Below are positions 8,688 through 17,896 of a DNA stretch of 42,829 nt, piece after piece; within the stretch, counting starts at the first letter, position 1, and each line of letters opens with the position of its first letter. The notes beneath the pieces are model-generated. The model was not told where the DNA came from and did no database searches. It worked only from the letters and a program-made list of their open reading frames with translations. A program made the position numbers and the translations under genes. Source of the DNA: Methylohalomonas lacus (GTDB taxonomy: Bacteria > Pseudomonadota > Gammaproteobacteria > Methylohalomonadales > Methylohalomonadaceae); the NCBI RefSeq assembly GCF_024808875.1, contig NZ_JANUCT010000022.1, positions 1 to 42,829 on the forward strand, written 5' to 3'.

Positions 8688-9239
8688 CTATCGCCATTTA
8701 ATCGAGCAGCCCATGCTCGGGATCTGATCGGCGGGTCCCTGCCCGGTCTCGGCCACCTGTTTCATCGCCTCGAACAGCTCACGCCGGGCGTCGCCCGGTG
8801 CCGGCTCGGTTTTGCTGGCGTCGAGCCGGCCGCGGTATTGCAGGCCGAGATCGGCGTTGTAGCCGAAGAAGTCCGGCGTACAGACGGCGCCGTAGGCACG
8901 CGCGACTTCCTGGGTCTGGTCGATCAGGTAGGGAAAATGGAAATCGTGCTCGCGCGCGAAGCGCTGCATATTAGCGAAGCTGTCTTCGGGATAGTTGTCG
9001 CTGTCGTTCGGCATGATGGCCACGGCGCCGGCGCCCAGGTTGCGCAATTCGCGGGTGTCGCGCACGAGCCGGTCGATGATGGCTTTTACATAGGGGCAGT
9101 GGTTGCAGATGAACATCACCAGCGTACCCCGCTCGCCGGCACAGTCGGTAAGTGTCCACTCCTTTTCATCAACGCCTTTGAGGCTGAATTCAGGTGCCGG
9201 TTGGCCAAATTCGCAGACGGGTGTCTCGGTCAGGCTCAT
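8688..9239 (-). CDS. thioredoxin-fold (AhpC/TSA-like) protein
   Basis: A 183-residue cytoplasmic protein with a peroxiredoxin/thioredoxin-like fold. The redox motif is C45-N-H-C48 followed by P-Y-V-K, at the start of the active-site helix. Later landmarks are the loop YGAVCTPDFFGYN and the C-terminal PSMGCSIKWR. I recognise this family as 'thioredoxin family protein' without a firmly assigned substrate; members may act as thiol peroxidases or disulfide reductases. GGAGGT 4-5 bases before the ATG fixes the start. It is divergent from metK, with 165 bases between them, and is transcribed toward tkt. Confidence 0.85.
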   Translation of the reverse strand: MSLTETPVCEFGQPAPEFSLKGVDEKEWTLTDCAGERGTLVMFICNHCPYVKAIIDRLVRDTRELRNLGAGAVAIMPNDSDNYPEDSFANMQRFAREHDFHFPYLIDQTQEVARAYGAVCTPDFFGYNADLGLQYRGRLDASKTEPAPGDARRELFEAMKQVAETGQGPADQIPSMGCSIKWR

Positions 9240-9404
9240 ACTACCTCCAGGTCAGAACTTTAATAGGGCCCTATACATTTTATTAGCATATAAATCAGTC
9301 AGTTAGGTCTCAGGATACCCTGAATTACATAGAACTGAAATGAAATTGTCGAATAAATACGATATACTGCTCGGCCTAAATTAATTCAAACATGGAATAG
9401 ATTC

Positions 9405-10580
9405 ATGGCCGATAGTTACGTATTTACCTCCGAATCCGTTGGTGAAGGTCACCCGGATAAAATGAGTGACCAGATCTCCGATGCCATTCTGGACGCTTAC
9501 CTTGAGCAGGACCCGAATGCCCGCGTTGCCTGTGAGACGCTGACCAAGACTGGCCTGGCGATGGTCGCCGGCGAGATCAAGGTTCAGCCGGGCGTGCACA
9601 TTGAAACCGAAGACCTGATTCGCGACGTTATCCGCGACATCGGTTACACCAGCTCCGACATGGGCTTCGATGCCGATACCTGCGCCGTCCTGAACGCGCT
9701 CGGCAAGCAGTCCGCCGATATCAACCAGGGCGTTGATCGCGAGGACCCCGAAAAGATGGGTGCCGGCGACCAGGGCATCATGTTTGGCTATGCCTGCAAG
9801 GAAACCGAGCATCTGATGCCGATGCCGATCGATCTGTCGCATCAGCTGGTGCGCAAGCAGACCGAGATTCGCAAGAACGGTGTCGACTGGCTGCGTCCCG
9901 ACGCCAAGAGCCAGGTTTCCGTGCGTTATGAAGATGGCAAGCCGGCCGGTATCACCGCCGTCGTGCTGTCGACCCAGCATAGCGACGAAGTTGATGACAA
10001 GACCATTCATGACACTGTCATGGAACAGATCATCAAGCCGGTGCTGCCGACCGAATGGCTGACCAAGGAAACCGAGTATCACATTAACCCGACCGGCCGT
10101 TTCGTTGTCGGTGGCCCGCTGGGTGACTGTGGTCTGACCGGCCGCAAGATTATTGTTGATACCTACGGTGGTATGGCCCGTCACGGTGGTGGTGCTTTCT
10201 CCGGCAAGGACCCGTCCAAGGTTGACCGCTCTGCTGCCTATGCCGCGCGCTACGTCGCCAAGAACGTCGTCGCCGCCGGCCTGGCCGACAAGTGCGAGAT
10301 TCAGCTGTCTTACGCCATCGGTGTTGCCGAACCGACCTCGGTTCACGTCGATACTTTCGGTACCGGCAAGGTCGACAGCAAGCAGCTGGAAGGCGCCATC
10401 CGCGAGGTCTTCGACCTGCGTCCGTATGGCATCATCAAGATGCTGGATCTGCTGAAACCGGGTTACCGTCCGACCGCCGCCTATGGCCACTTTGGTCGTG
10501 ACGAATTCACCTGGGAAAAGACCGACCGCGCCGATGCATTGCGCGATGCCGTCGGTGGCAAGGCTGCCGCTAACGGTTAA
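9405..10580 (+). CDS. metK: S-adenosylmethionine synthetase
   Basis: 391 residues. It makes S-adenosylmethionine from methionine and ATP, releasing phosphate and pyrophosphate. The methionine/ATP-binding start [12 protein letters not shown] (H16, D18), the [13 protein letters not shown] signature and the glycine-rich loop [19 protein letters not shown] are intact. It is the first gene of a methyl-cycle group with ahcY and metF on the same strand. I found no confident promoter in 9240-9404 and no SAM riboswitch. Confidence 0.98.
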   Translation: MADSYVFTSESVGEGHPDKMSDQISDAILDAYLEQDPNARVACETLTKTGLAMVAGEIKVQPGVHIETEDLIRDVIRDIGYTSSDMGFDADTCAVLNALGKQSADINQGVDREDPEKMGAGDQGIMFGYACKETEHLMPMPIDLSHQLVRKQTEIRKNGVDWLRPDAKSQVSVRYEDGKPAGITAVVLSTQHSDEVDDKTIHDTVMEQIIKPVLPTEWLTKETEYHINPTGRFVVGGPLGDCGLTGRKIIVDTYGGMARHGGGAFSGKDPSKVDRSAAYAARYVAKNVVAAGLADKCEIQLSYAIGVAEPTSVHVDTFGTGKVDSKQLEGAIREVFDLRPYGIIKMLDLLKPGYRPTAAYGHFGRDEFTWEKTDRADALRDAVGGKAAANG

Positions 10581-10593
10581 TATTATTAGCAGG

Positions 10594-10660
10594 CGCGCAG
10601 TTCGCTGCGCGATTTGAATCGCCCGGTTATGCCGGGCGCCTGCAGGCTGCCACAGGCAGC
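10594..10660 (+). terminator. three consecutive hairpins between metK and the SAH riboswitch
   Basis: Hairpin 1 is CGCGCAG-TTCG-CTGCGCG (10594-10611), with a stable UUCG loop. Hairpin 2 is CGCCCGG-TTATG-CCGGGCG (10620-10638). Hairpin 3 is GCTGCC-ACA-GGCAGC, ending at 10660. None has a clear T tract. Hairpin 1 follows the metK stop by 13 bases and is the best candidate for ending or protecting the metK transcript. Confidence 0.55.
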
Positions 10661-10671
10661 ATAGAAATAGG

Positions 10672-10766
10672 GTCCGGGCGCCAAGGAGCGTTGCAACCCG
10701 ACCCCACAATCCGCTTTGTAGATTGAAGGCTGATTGTGGGGTCGGGCCAGGCTTGGTGACACGGAC
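10672..10766 (+). promoter_or_regulatory. S-adenosylhomocysteine (SAH) riboswitch
   Basis: The outer stem pairs GTCCG (10672-10676) with CGGAC (10762-10766). The conserved core AAGGAGCGTTGCAACC (10683-10698) and CCAGGCTTGG (10747-10756) match the SAH riboswitch consensus as I remember it (GAGG.GCG.TGC.AC and CCAGGCTCGG), with CCAAG/CTTGG able to pair. A perfect 15-bp arm joins 10697-10711 to 10732-10746. These RNAs typically turn on ahcY when SAH accumulates. It ends 49 bases before the ahcY ATG, so control could act on translation or on an early terminator. Confidence 0.92.
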
Positions 10767-10815
10767 ATTAAATATTCAAACGTCGCTCGTGAATCGTTTA
10801 TGGAGATTACTAACG

Positions 10816-12240
10816 ATGAACGCTGTCGCAGACAAAGTCCTGAAAGAACAGGATTACCATATTAAGGACATCAACCAGGCCAGTTTCGGTCGCAAGGAAA
10901 TCGCCATTGCGGAAACCGAAATGCCGGGTCTGGTTGCCACCCGCGAGGAATACGCCAGCAAGCAGCCGCTCAAGGGCGCCAAGATCGCCGGTTCGCTGCA
11001 CATGACCATTCAGACGGCTGTGCTGATCGAAACCCTGAAGGCGCTGGGCGCCGATGTGCGCTGGGCTTCCTGCAACATCTACTCGACCCAGGACCACGCC
11101 GCCGCCGCAATTGCCGCTGGTGGTACGCCGGTTTTCGCCTACAAGGGCGAGAGCATGGAAGAGTACTGGGAATTCACCCATAAGATTATGGAATGGCATG
11201 ACGGCGGTACGCCGAACATGATCCTGGACGACGGTGGTGACGCCACGTTGCTGGTTACCCTGGGTGCCAAGGCCGAGCAGGATCCGTCGATCGTCGAGAA
11301 TCCCTCGAACGACGAAGAGAAGTACCTGTTCGCCGCTATCAAGAAGCGCCTAAAGGACAAGCCGGGTTTCTACACCGAGATCGCCAAGAACATCAAGGGC
11401 GTGACCGAGGAAACCACCACCGGTGTTGCCCGCCTTTATCGCATGATGAAGGACGGTACGCTTAACTTCCCGGCCATCAACGTCAACGACTCGGTGACCA
11501 AGTCCAAGTTTGACAACCTGTATGGTTGCCGTGAGTCGCTGGTCGACAGCATCAAGCGTGCGACCGACGTAATGATCGCCGGCAAGACCGCCGTTGTTGC
11601 CGGTTATGGTGACGTCGGTAAGGGTTCCGCGCAGTCACTGCGTAACCTGGGCGCCATCGTCTGGATCACTGAAGTTGACCCGATTTGTGCCCTGCAGGCG
11701 GCGATGGAAGGCTTCAAGGTTGTCACCATGGAAGAAGCGATTCCGCACTGTGACATCTTTGTGACCGCCACCGGCAACTACAACGTCATTACTTATGATG
11801 ACATGTCTAAGATGAAGGAACAGGCCATCGTCTGTAACATCGGCCACTTCGACAACGAGATCGACGTTGCTACGCTGGAGCAGAAGTGCAAGTGGGACAA
11901 CATCAAGGACCAGGTTGATCACGTCATCTTCGAAGACGGCAAGCGCATCATCCTGCTGGCCCGCGGTCGCCTGGTAAACCTGGGCTGCGCCACCGGCCAT
12001 CCGTCCTTCGTGATGTCCAACAGCTTCACCAACCAGACGCTGGCCCAGATCGAGCTCTGGAACAACGACGGCAAGTATGAAAACAAGGTTTACATGTTGC
12101 CGAAGAAGCTGGACGAGAAGGTTGCCGAACTGCATCTGAAGAAGATCAACGCCAACCTGACCAAGCTCACGAAGGAGCAGGCGGACTATATCGGCGTTAC
12201 CGTCGACGGCCCGTTCAAGCCGGAGCACTATCGCTACTAA
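10816..12240 (+). CDS. ahcY: S-adenosylhomocysteine hydrolase
   Basis: 474 residues. It reversibly splits SAH into homocysteine and adenosine, removing the product inhibitor of methyltransferases, with a tightly bound NAD. The NAD loop [13 protein letters not shown] and the C-terminal KPEHYRY ending are characteristic. The open frame runs back to 10723, but that part lies inside the riboswitch; the family N-terminus (here [19 protein letters not shown]) and GGAG 10 bases upstream place the start at 10816. A terminator-like hairpin follows the stop. Confidence 0.98.
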   Translation: MNAVADKVLKEQDYHIKDINQASFGRKEIAIAETEMPGLVATREEYASKQPLKGAKIAGSLHMTIQTAVLIETLKALGADVRWASCNIYSTQDHAAAAIAAGGTPVFAYKGESMEEYWEFTHKIMEWHDGGTPNMILDDGGDATLLVTLGAKAEQDPSIVENPSNDEEKYLFAAIKKRLKDKPGFYTEIAKNIKGVTEETTTGVARLYRMMKDGTLNFPAINVNDSVTKSKFDNLYGCRESLVDSIKRATDVMIAGKTAVVAGYGDVGKGSAQSLRNLGAIVWITEVDPICALQAAMEGFKVVTMEEAIPHCDIFVTATGNYNVITYDDMSKMKEQAIVCNIGHFDNEIDVATLEQKCKWDNIKDQVDHVIFEDGKRIILLARGRLVNLGCATGHPSFVMSNSFTNQTLAQIELWNNDGKYENKVYMLPKKLDEKVAELHLKKINANLTKLTKEQADYIGVTVDGPFKPEHYRY

Positions 12241-12264
12241 GCCTTGAAGCTTTGTTCGTAAAAG

Positions 12265-12293
12265 CCGCCCCGTCAGCCGACGGGGCGGTGTTT
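12265..12293 (+). terminator. probable terminator after ahcY
   Basis: CCGCCCCGTC-AGCC-GACGGGGCGG forms a 10-bp GC-rich stem (12265-12288) followed by TGTTT. The T tract is short, so read-through into metF is possible. Confidence 0.7.
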
Positions 12294-12327
12294 ACTGATT
12301 CAAACTTCAAAGCAGGTGCTTACTATT

Positions 12328-13227
12328 ATGAAGACTCAAAAAAAGTATCCGGCAAAGTACAGCTTCGAGTTCTTTCCGCCGCGTACGCCCGAGGCAGCCG
12401 GCAAGCTGCAGATGGCACAGGAACGCCTGGCCAAGTTCAATCCGGATTTCTTTTCCGTGACGTTTGGCGCCGGTGGTACGACCCGCGACCGGACCATGGA
12501 AACGGTACTCGATATTCGCGAGAAAACCGGCATTGAGGGTGTACCGCATATTTCCTGTATCGGTTATGGCACGGATCACATCAAGGAGATCCTGAATACC
12601 TACAAGGAAAAGGATATCAAGAGCCTGGTCGTGCTGCGCGGTGATATGCCTTCAGGTACTGCGGGCATGGGACCGCTGCGTTATGCCAACGAGCTGGTCG
12701 AATTCATTCGCAAGGAATATGGCGATTACTTTCATATTGAGGTCGCCGCCTATCCGGAAGTCCATCCGCAGGCGCCGAGCGTCAAGCACGACCTGCAGAA
12801 CTTCAAGCGCAAGGTGGATGCCGGTGCCGATACGGCGATCACGCAGTATTTCTATAACGCCGAGGCGTATTTCCGCTTCATCGACGACTGCGAGAAACTC
12901 GGTATCGATATTCCCATCGTTCCGGGTGTCATGCCGATCATTAACTGCACCCAGCTGGTGCGTTTTTCCGAGGCCTGTGGCGCAGAAATCCCGCGCTTCA
13001 TCCTGAAACGGTTACGGGACTTCGGTGACGATCGCGTATCCATACGCGAGTTCGGTATTGATGTGACCACCCAACTGGCGGAAACCCTGCTGGAAGGTGG
13101 CGCGCCGGGGATGCATATCTACACGCTGAACCAGCCGGAAGCCTCGGAGGCGATCCTGAAGAATCTCGGTATTGATAAGAACCGTAATGCCAAGGAAGCA
13201 AAACCGAAGGCGGCCAAGGCTGGTTAG
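12328..13227 (+). CDS. metF: 5,10-methylenetetrahydrofolate reductase
   Basis: 299 residues. A flavoprotein that reduces 5,10-methylene-THF to 5-methyl-THF, the methyl donor for methionine synthesis. The N-terminal SFEFFPPRTPEAA (active-site glutamate in FEFFPP) and the THF/FAD segments GAGGTTRDRT and ITQYFYNAEAYFRF are typical. An in-frame GTG at 12316 would add four residues, but AGG lies 11 bases before the ATG at 12328, so that start is preferred. With metK and ahcY it covers three steps of the methyl cycle; methionine synthase is not in the window. Confidence 0.97.
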   Translation: MKTQKKYPAKYSFEFFPPRTPEAAGKLQMAQERLAKFNPDFFSVTFGAGGTTRDRTMETVLDIREKTGIEGVPHISCIGYGTDHIKEILNTYKEKDIKSLVVLRGDMPSGTAGMGPLRYANELVEFIRKEYGDYFHIEVAAYPEVHPQAPSVKHDLQNFKRKVDAGADTAITQYFYNAEAYFRFIDDCEKLGIDIPIVPGVMPIINCTQLVRFSEACGAEIPRFILKRLRDFGDDRVSIREFGIDVTTQLAETLLEGGAPGMHIYTLNQPEASEAILKNLGIDKNRNAKEAKPKAAKAG

Positions 13228-13257
13228 TTGTCATGCTTGACCGTACTTAACCTTGAA

Positions 13258-13286
13258 AAGGCGCTGCTTGGCAGCGCCTTTTTTTT
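13258..13286 (+). terminator. rho-independent terminator after metF
   Basis: AAGGCGCTGC-TTG-GCAGCGCCTT (13258-13280) followed by a run of eight T bases (13279-13286). This is a textbook terminator closing the methyl-cycle group. Confidence 0.95.
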
Positions 13287-13401
13287 GTGCGCGATTGCTT
13301 GGCGCCGTGTTGAATCACAGGCTGTAGCCGCGGTTATTGCCGTCCAGCCGTCACGGGTGTATTTTGAATGATCGATTACCCGAGTTAAGGCGGCATTTTC
13401 C

Positions 13402-14862
13402 ATGTATTCCGGCAATGAAGCGGTGCATAAGACACCCGCGCCAGAAAAACCGGTATTGTTGCTGGTCGATGATGATCCCTTGATCGCCGAATCGCTGGCC
13501 CTGGCGCTGGAAGATGATTACGTGGTGTATACCTCGGCAACGCGTGGTAAAACCAAGTCATTGTTGCAAACCGCCGAGACACAGCCAGCCCTGGCGCTGG
13601 TCGATCTCGGGTTACCGCCTACCCCGCATGCCCCGGATGAGGGTTTCACGCTAATCAGCGAATTGTTGGCGTTCAACCGGCAGATCCGCATCCTGGTTCT
13701 GTCCGGGCAAAGCGAGCGAGAAAATATCCAGCACGCGCTAACGCTCGGGGCAGTGGATTTCGTACCCAAACCCTGTGATATCGAACTGCTGAAGACGCGT
13801 CTGCAGCATCAGCTGATGCTACTTGATGCCGAAATCAGGGCCGAGTCGGAAACAGCCGCTGATGAACCGGCGTTGCTGGGCAACAGTACTGCCATGCAGA
13901 TGCTGCGCTCACTCATCAGTCAGTTCGCCGATTCACCGTTTTCCATTCTTATCGAGGGCGAGTCCGGCAGCGGCAAGGAACTGGTCGCACGACAATTGCA
14001 TGCCGAGAGCAGCCGGGCGCAGGAGCCGTTTTTGACCATCAACTGTGCCGCGTTTACGCCGGAGCTGCTCGAGGCGCAGCTGTTTGGTCATGCCCGGGGG
14101 GCGTTTACCGGCGCCGCCAGCGACCGGGCCGGTTTTTTCGAGGCGGCCGGTAGCGGCAGCCTGTTGCTGGACGAGATTGGCGAGCTGCCGCTGGAGCTGC
14201 AATCGAAACTGCTGCGCGTACTGGAAAACGGTGAGTATTACCGTCTCGGCGAGACCCGGCCGCGCCAGGCAAGTTGCCGGATTATTGCCGCCACGAACCG
14301 CGATCTGCGGGCCGAGGTGCGCAACGGCAGCTTTCGCCAGGATCTGTTTCACCGCCTCGGTGTGCTCAGTCTGAGTGTGCCGCCATTGCGCGAGCGCGGC
14401 GCTGACTGCCTGGACCTGGTGGACTATTTCTGCCGTGTCTACGCGCCACAGGCGCAGCCGTTCCGGCTGACGCCGGCAGCGCGCGAGGAGCTCGGCAGTT
14501 ACGCGTTCCCGGGTAACGTGCGCGAGCTGCGCAATATCGTTATTCGCCTGCTGACCAAGTATCCGGGCGCCGAGGTGGACGCCGGGCCGCTGCGCGCCGA
14601 GCTCGAATCGACGGTGTACGATGAGCCCGTCTCAGCTTCCGAACAGACACCGGCCGATGATAGTGGCGCGGCGGTGGAACACGATTTGCAGAGTCCCGGG
14701 TTCGATCTGGACACCCGCCTGCGGCAGTGGGAGCAGCAGTACATTGACGCCGCCATGCGCCTGAGCGAGGGTAATCTGAGCCGCGCGGCACGGCTTCTCG
14801 GTATCAACCGTACTACACTTTACAGCAGGATCCAGCGCCTCGAGAAAGAGGGTCAGGGCTGA
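13402..14862 (+). CDS. sigma-54-dependent response regulator, probable pilus activator
   Basis: 486 residues in three domains. The receiver (about 16-135) has phosphoacceptor D68, the acidic pair in VDDDP and K123. The sigma-54 AAA+ domain (about 155-395) has Walker A GESGSGKE at 186-193, the sigma-54 contact loop GAFTGA intact at 233-238, and Walker B DEIGELP at 257-263. The C-terminal Fis-type helix-turn-helix is NLSRAARLLGINRTTLYSRI. It should activate sigma-54 RNA polymerase when phosphorylated. It lies 2 bases before mshM. No kinase gene is adjacent; the histidine kinase at 27762-29441 is the natural partner. It resembles PrsR/PilR-type regulators. Confidence 0.93.
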   Translation: MYSGNEAVHKTPAPEKPVLLLVDDDPLIAESLALALEDDYVVYTSATRGKTKSLLQTAETQPALALVDLGLPPTPHAPDEGFTLISELLAFNRQIRILVLSGQSERENIQHALTLGAVDFVPKPCDIELLKTRLQHQLMLLDAEIRAESETAADEPALLGNSTAMQMLRSLISQFADSPFSILIEGESGSGKELVARQLHAESSRAQEPFLTINCAAFTPELLEAQLFGHARGAFTGAASDRAGFFEAAGSGSLLLDEIGELPLELQSKLLRVLENGEYYRLGETRPRQASCRIIAATNRDLRAEVRNGSFRQDLFHRLGVLSLSVPPLRERGADCLDLVDYFCRVYAPQAQPFRLTPAAREELGSYAFPGNVRELRNIVIRLLTKYPGAEVDAGPLRAELESTVYDEPVSASEQTPADDSGAAVEHDLQSPGFDLDTRLRQWEQQYIDAAMRLSEGNLSRAARLLGINRTTLYSRIQRLEKEGQG

Positions 14863-14864
14863 CA

Positions 14865-16106
14865 ATGTACTACGAACACTTCGGTTTCCGGCACCCGCCG
14901 TTCAGGATTACCCCGGATACGTCACTGTTCTTTCCCGGCGGTAACCGCGGCGCGATCCTCGAAGCGCTCGGCTACGCCATCCGCAACGGCGAGGGCATCA
15001 TCAAGGTGGTGGGTGAGGTCGGTAGTGGCAAGACCATGCTCTGCCGGATGTTGGAACTGGAGTTGCCGCAGAATGTCGAGATCGTCTACCTCGCCAATCC
15101 ACGCCTGTCGCCGGACAATATCCTGCAGGCCATTGCCTTCGAGCTGAAGCTGCCGGTGGCGGATACCGACAACCGCCTGCAGGTCATGCAGAGCCTGCAG
15201 CAATACCTGTTGGAACGCCATGCGGACAACAAACAGGTGGTCATGTTCGTCGAGGAAGCCCAGGCCATGCCGCTGGCAACGCTTGAGGAAATCCGCTTAC
15301 TGAGCAACCTGGAAACCAATCAGCACAAGCTGCTCCAGATCGTGCTGTTCGGTCAGCCGGAATTGGACGACATGCTCGCCAAACCGCAAATCCGTCAGCT
15401 GAAGGAGCGGATCACCTACCATTTCAATCTCGAATCGCTGCGCCACGCCGAAATTCGCGATTATCTCAACGCGCGGCTGCGCAGCAGCGGCTACCGCGGC
15501 CAGAACCTGTTCACGGCCGCTGCCATCAACCGGATCGCGCGCTACTCGCGCGGCCTGCTGCGACGTGTCAATATCCTGGCTGACAAGGCGTTACTCGCGG
15601 CATTTGCTGACAATGCCCGGCGTATCGGTCGGCGCCAGGTGATGGCCGCGGTGCGCGACAGCGAGTTTCGACTGCCATGGACACATTACCTGATGCCGGC
15701 GATGCTCGCCCTGCTGTTTCTGGCAGCGGGCATGTTTGCTTATCAGCAGGCTGACCGGCTGTTGCCGGTATTGCCACAGCAGGCCCCCCTGGCTGTCGAC
15801 GACGCCGATGACCCGGCGTCACAGCATCAACCCAGGGTCGGCCGCGAGCCGTTGCCGGCCGACAATGTCTGGGCCCGGGTCGACCCGTATGCCGGCATTG
15901 CAACAGAGCAAATCAAGCCAATGGAAGAAAAGCTCAGCCCAGCGGACGGCACCAGCACCAGCTTCACCGACAGCATCATGCGTCAGCAGTTGAGCAAGCT
16001 GCCACCGGAAGAGGTCTGGCTGGAAGCATCGCAGGAACCGGGGGCGACCTGCAAAAGATGTACGGCCATTATATACAGACCATTGCAAGGCACTGAAAAA
16101 CTGTAA
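14865..16106 (+). CDS. mshM: MSHA-type pilus AAA+ ATPase MshM (ExeA-like)
   Basis: 413 residues. The N-terminal AAA+ domain has Walker A GEVGSGKT at 50-57 and a Walker B-like VVMFVEEAQ around 120-130. A transmembrane helix at about 274-294 is followed by a polar C-terminal region of about 120 residues, probably periplasmic. The opening MYYEHFGFRHPPFRITPD is typical of ExeA/GspA/MshM ATPases, which help place the secretin in the cell wall. The C-terminal part has no peptidoglycan-binding domain that I can recognise. It begins 2 bases after the response regulator, so the two are translated from one message. Confidence 0.9.
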   Translation: MYYEHFGFRHPPFRITPDTSLFFPGGNRGAILEALGYAIRNGEGIIKVVGEVGSGKTMLCRMLELELPQNVEIVYLANPRLSPDNILQAIAFELKLPVADTDNRLQVMQSLQQYLLERHADNKQVVMFVEEAQAMPLATLEEIRLLSNLETNQHKLLQIVLFGQPELDDMLAKPQIRQLKERITYHFNLESLRHAEIRDYLNARLRSSGYRGQNLFTAAAINRIARYSRGLLRRVNILADKALLAAFADNARRIGRRQVMAAVRDSEFRLPWTHYLMPAMLALLFLAAGMFAYQQADRLLPVLPQQAPLAVDDADDPASQHQPRVGREPLPADNVWARVDPYAGIATEQIKPMEEKLSPADGTSTSFTDSIMRQQLSKLPPEEVWLEASQEPGATCKRCTAIIYRPLQGTEKL

Positions 16107-16119
16107 TTATTTTCAAGTA

Positions 16120-16135
16120 TGGCGCTATAATGGCG
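16120..16135 (+). promoter_or_regulatory. candidate sigma-54 (-24/-12) promoter for mshL
   Basis: TGGCGC-TATAA-TGGCG compared with consensus TGGCAC-N5-TTGCA: GG at -24 and GC at -12 are kept with exact spacing. Transcription would start near 16146, about 20 bases before the GTG of mshL. AGGGGA at about 16154-16159 would be the ribosome-binding site. The same bases include a TATAAT, so a sigma-70 -10 box is an alternative, but I see no matching -35. Confidence 0.6.
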
Positions 16136-16165
16136 TCATCTCGCACAACGCATAGGGGACGTTGA

Positions 16166-17893
16166 GTGATTAACCCTACCAGCTGTCGTTTCCTGGTTTT
16201 GCTTGCCGCCAGCGCTTTGTTGTCGGCCGGCTGCGCCGAAATCGAACCCAAGCCATACTCGCGCTCGGAAGGCCATATTGAAGCGAGCGATCCCGATGCC
16301 GCTCCGAAGGCCGAGATTCCGGAGGTGACCACGCAGTCACCGGTACTGCCGGAACCCACGCCGGCCGCTGCCCTGGAAAAATACACCGTCGTCGTCAATG
16401 AGGTGCCAGTCAAGGAGTTGCTGTTTGCGCTGGCGCGGGATGCCGATCTGAATGTCGATCTGTATCCGGGCATTGATGGCCTGGTGACGCTGAATGCGGT
16501 CGACCAGACGTTGCCGCAGATCCTTGATCGCATCAGCCGTCAGGTTGACATACGTTACGAATTCGAAGACAACAACATCATCGTTTCGCCGGACACACCT
16601 TTTTTCAAAAGCTATACCGTCGACTACGTCAACATGTCGCGCAATACCACGGCCGGTAACCAGCTGGCCACACAAATCAATACAACTGGAGGCGATACTG
16701 TAGGTGGCGGTGGCGGTAGCGGCGGCGGTAGTCGCGGCGGTGGCAATAATTCGACCACTGATGTACAGAGTACATCCAACAATCTGTTCTGGCAGCGTCT
16801 GGTCAGCAATGTCGCAGCGATTATCGATGATCCGATCGGCCAGCAGCGCGGTAGCGATGGCGACATACCCAGCAGCGCGAATATAGTGGCCACACCCGAG
16901 GCCGGCACAATCAACGTTCGAGCAACCTCAAAACAGCATGAATATATAGAAGAACATGTAAGTAACGTCGTAGAAAGCGCGCAACGACAAGTTCTGATTC
17001 AAGCAACGATTGTAGAGGTGGAGCTAAACGATCAATACGAGGCGGGCGTTAACTGGCAAGCGTTAGATATAGCTGAAAGCTCTCTCAGTATCGCTTCGAA
17101 TACAATTTTTAATCCTATAAGGGCTGGTGCAGCTAATATAGGCAACTCAGTAACTGGCGGAGATAGCACATCATCCGTGCTCGCACTGGAATATGATGGC
17201 AATGATTTTTCATCGCTTATCAATTTGCTTGAAGAGTTTGGTAACACAAATGTTTTATCAAGCCCGCAACTGATGGTGCTCAATAATCAGACCGCTGTTC
17301 TCAAGGCAGTTGAGAATTTTGTTTATTTCGAAATAGAAGCAGACACTACGTCGACTCAGACCAATGCAATAACAACTGTGGATTCTGAAGTCAGGACGGT
17401 GCCTATAGGTGTCGTTATGGCTGTAACACCACAAATATCTAATTCTGGTGTGGTTACACTTAATGTGCGTCCTACTGTTTCGGATCAGGCGCGTGATGCT
17501 GTCGCTGATCCCGCAATTGGTTTGATTAGGGCCCAAATTAGTCAGAGTAACGGCGGGGCAGCATCAGACATTCAAATTCCAGACAATCTTGTTCCAGTTA
17601 TACGCGTTCGTGAGATGGAATCCATGTTGCGGTTGAATAGTGGGCAAACAGCAGTTCTCGGTGGATTAATGCAAAACCGTGATGTGGAAAGCGAAAATGC
17701 TATCCCCGGCCTTTCCAAGATCCCATTGTTTGGTCGCGCTTTTCAAAGTAAGAGAAGAAGCCTTAGAAAAAGCGAACTCGTGATCTTCCTCCGACCAGTT
17801 ATAGTCAATAATCCCAATCTTGATCAGGATCTAGAGAATTATAGACAGTTCCTGGATCAGGGTTTTGATAAGGGAAGCGCGGAGAGGGACTAA
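16166..17893 (+). CDS. mshL: MSHA-type pilus secretin MshL
   Basis: 575 residues, GTG start with a good ribosome-binding site. An outer-membrane lipoprotein secretin forming the pilus exit pore. The signal peptide ends in lipobox LLSAGC, with C23 lipidated. An N-domain with the secretin/TonB short fold lies at about 65-155, a glycine/serine-rich linker at about 178-195, and the secretin domain at about 265-565 (QVLIQATIVEVELND, VTLNVRPTVS, LRKSELVIFLRPVI). The first 250 codons are about 60% GC. From base 16921 the gene drops to about 38-47% GC until its end, while mshN returns to about 62%. The shift falls at the start of the secretin domain. Confidence 0.95.
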   Translation: MINPTSCRFLVLLAASALLSAGCAEIEPKPYSRSEGHIEASDPDAAPKAEIPEVTTQSPVLPEPTPAAALEKYTVVVNEVPVKELLFALARDADLNVDLYPGIDGLVTLNAVDQTLPQILDRISRQVDIRYEFEDNNIIVSPDTPFFKSYTVDYVNMSRNTTAGNQLATQINTTGGDTVGGGGGSGGGSRGGGNNSTTDVQSTSNNLFWQRLVSNVAAIIDDPIGQQRGSDGDIPSSANIVATPEAGTINVRATSKQHEYIEEHVSNVVESAQRQVLIQATIVEVELNDQYEAGVNWQALDIAESSLSIASNTIFNPIRAGAANIGNSVTGGDSTSSVLALEYDGNDFSSLINLLEEFGNTNVLSSPQLMVLNNQTAVLKAVENFVYFEIEADTTSTQTNAITTVDSEVRTVPIGVVMAVTPQISNSGVVTLNVRPTVSDQARDAVADPAIGLIRAQISQSNGGAASDIQIPDNLVPVIRVREMESMLRLNSGQTAVLGGLMQNRDVESENAIPGLSKIPLFGRAFQSKRRSLRKSELVIFLRPVIVNNPNLDQDLENYRQFLDQGFDKGSAERD

Positions 17894-17896
17894 GAA

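Noticed and set aside
9346-9368. Possible metK promoter TTGTCG and TATACT
   Set aside because: The boxes are only 11 bases apart, too close for a sigma-70 promoter, and no better -35 was found.
10723-10815. N-terminal extension of ahcY
   Set aside because: The extra codons lie inside the SAH riboswitch and are not part of the AhcY family.
12252-12536. 94-codon plus-strand frame across the ahcY-metF gap
   Set aside because: It runs through the ahcY terminator and then overlaps metF in another frame.
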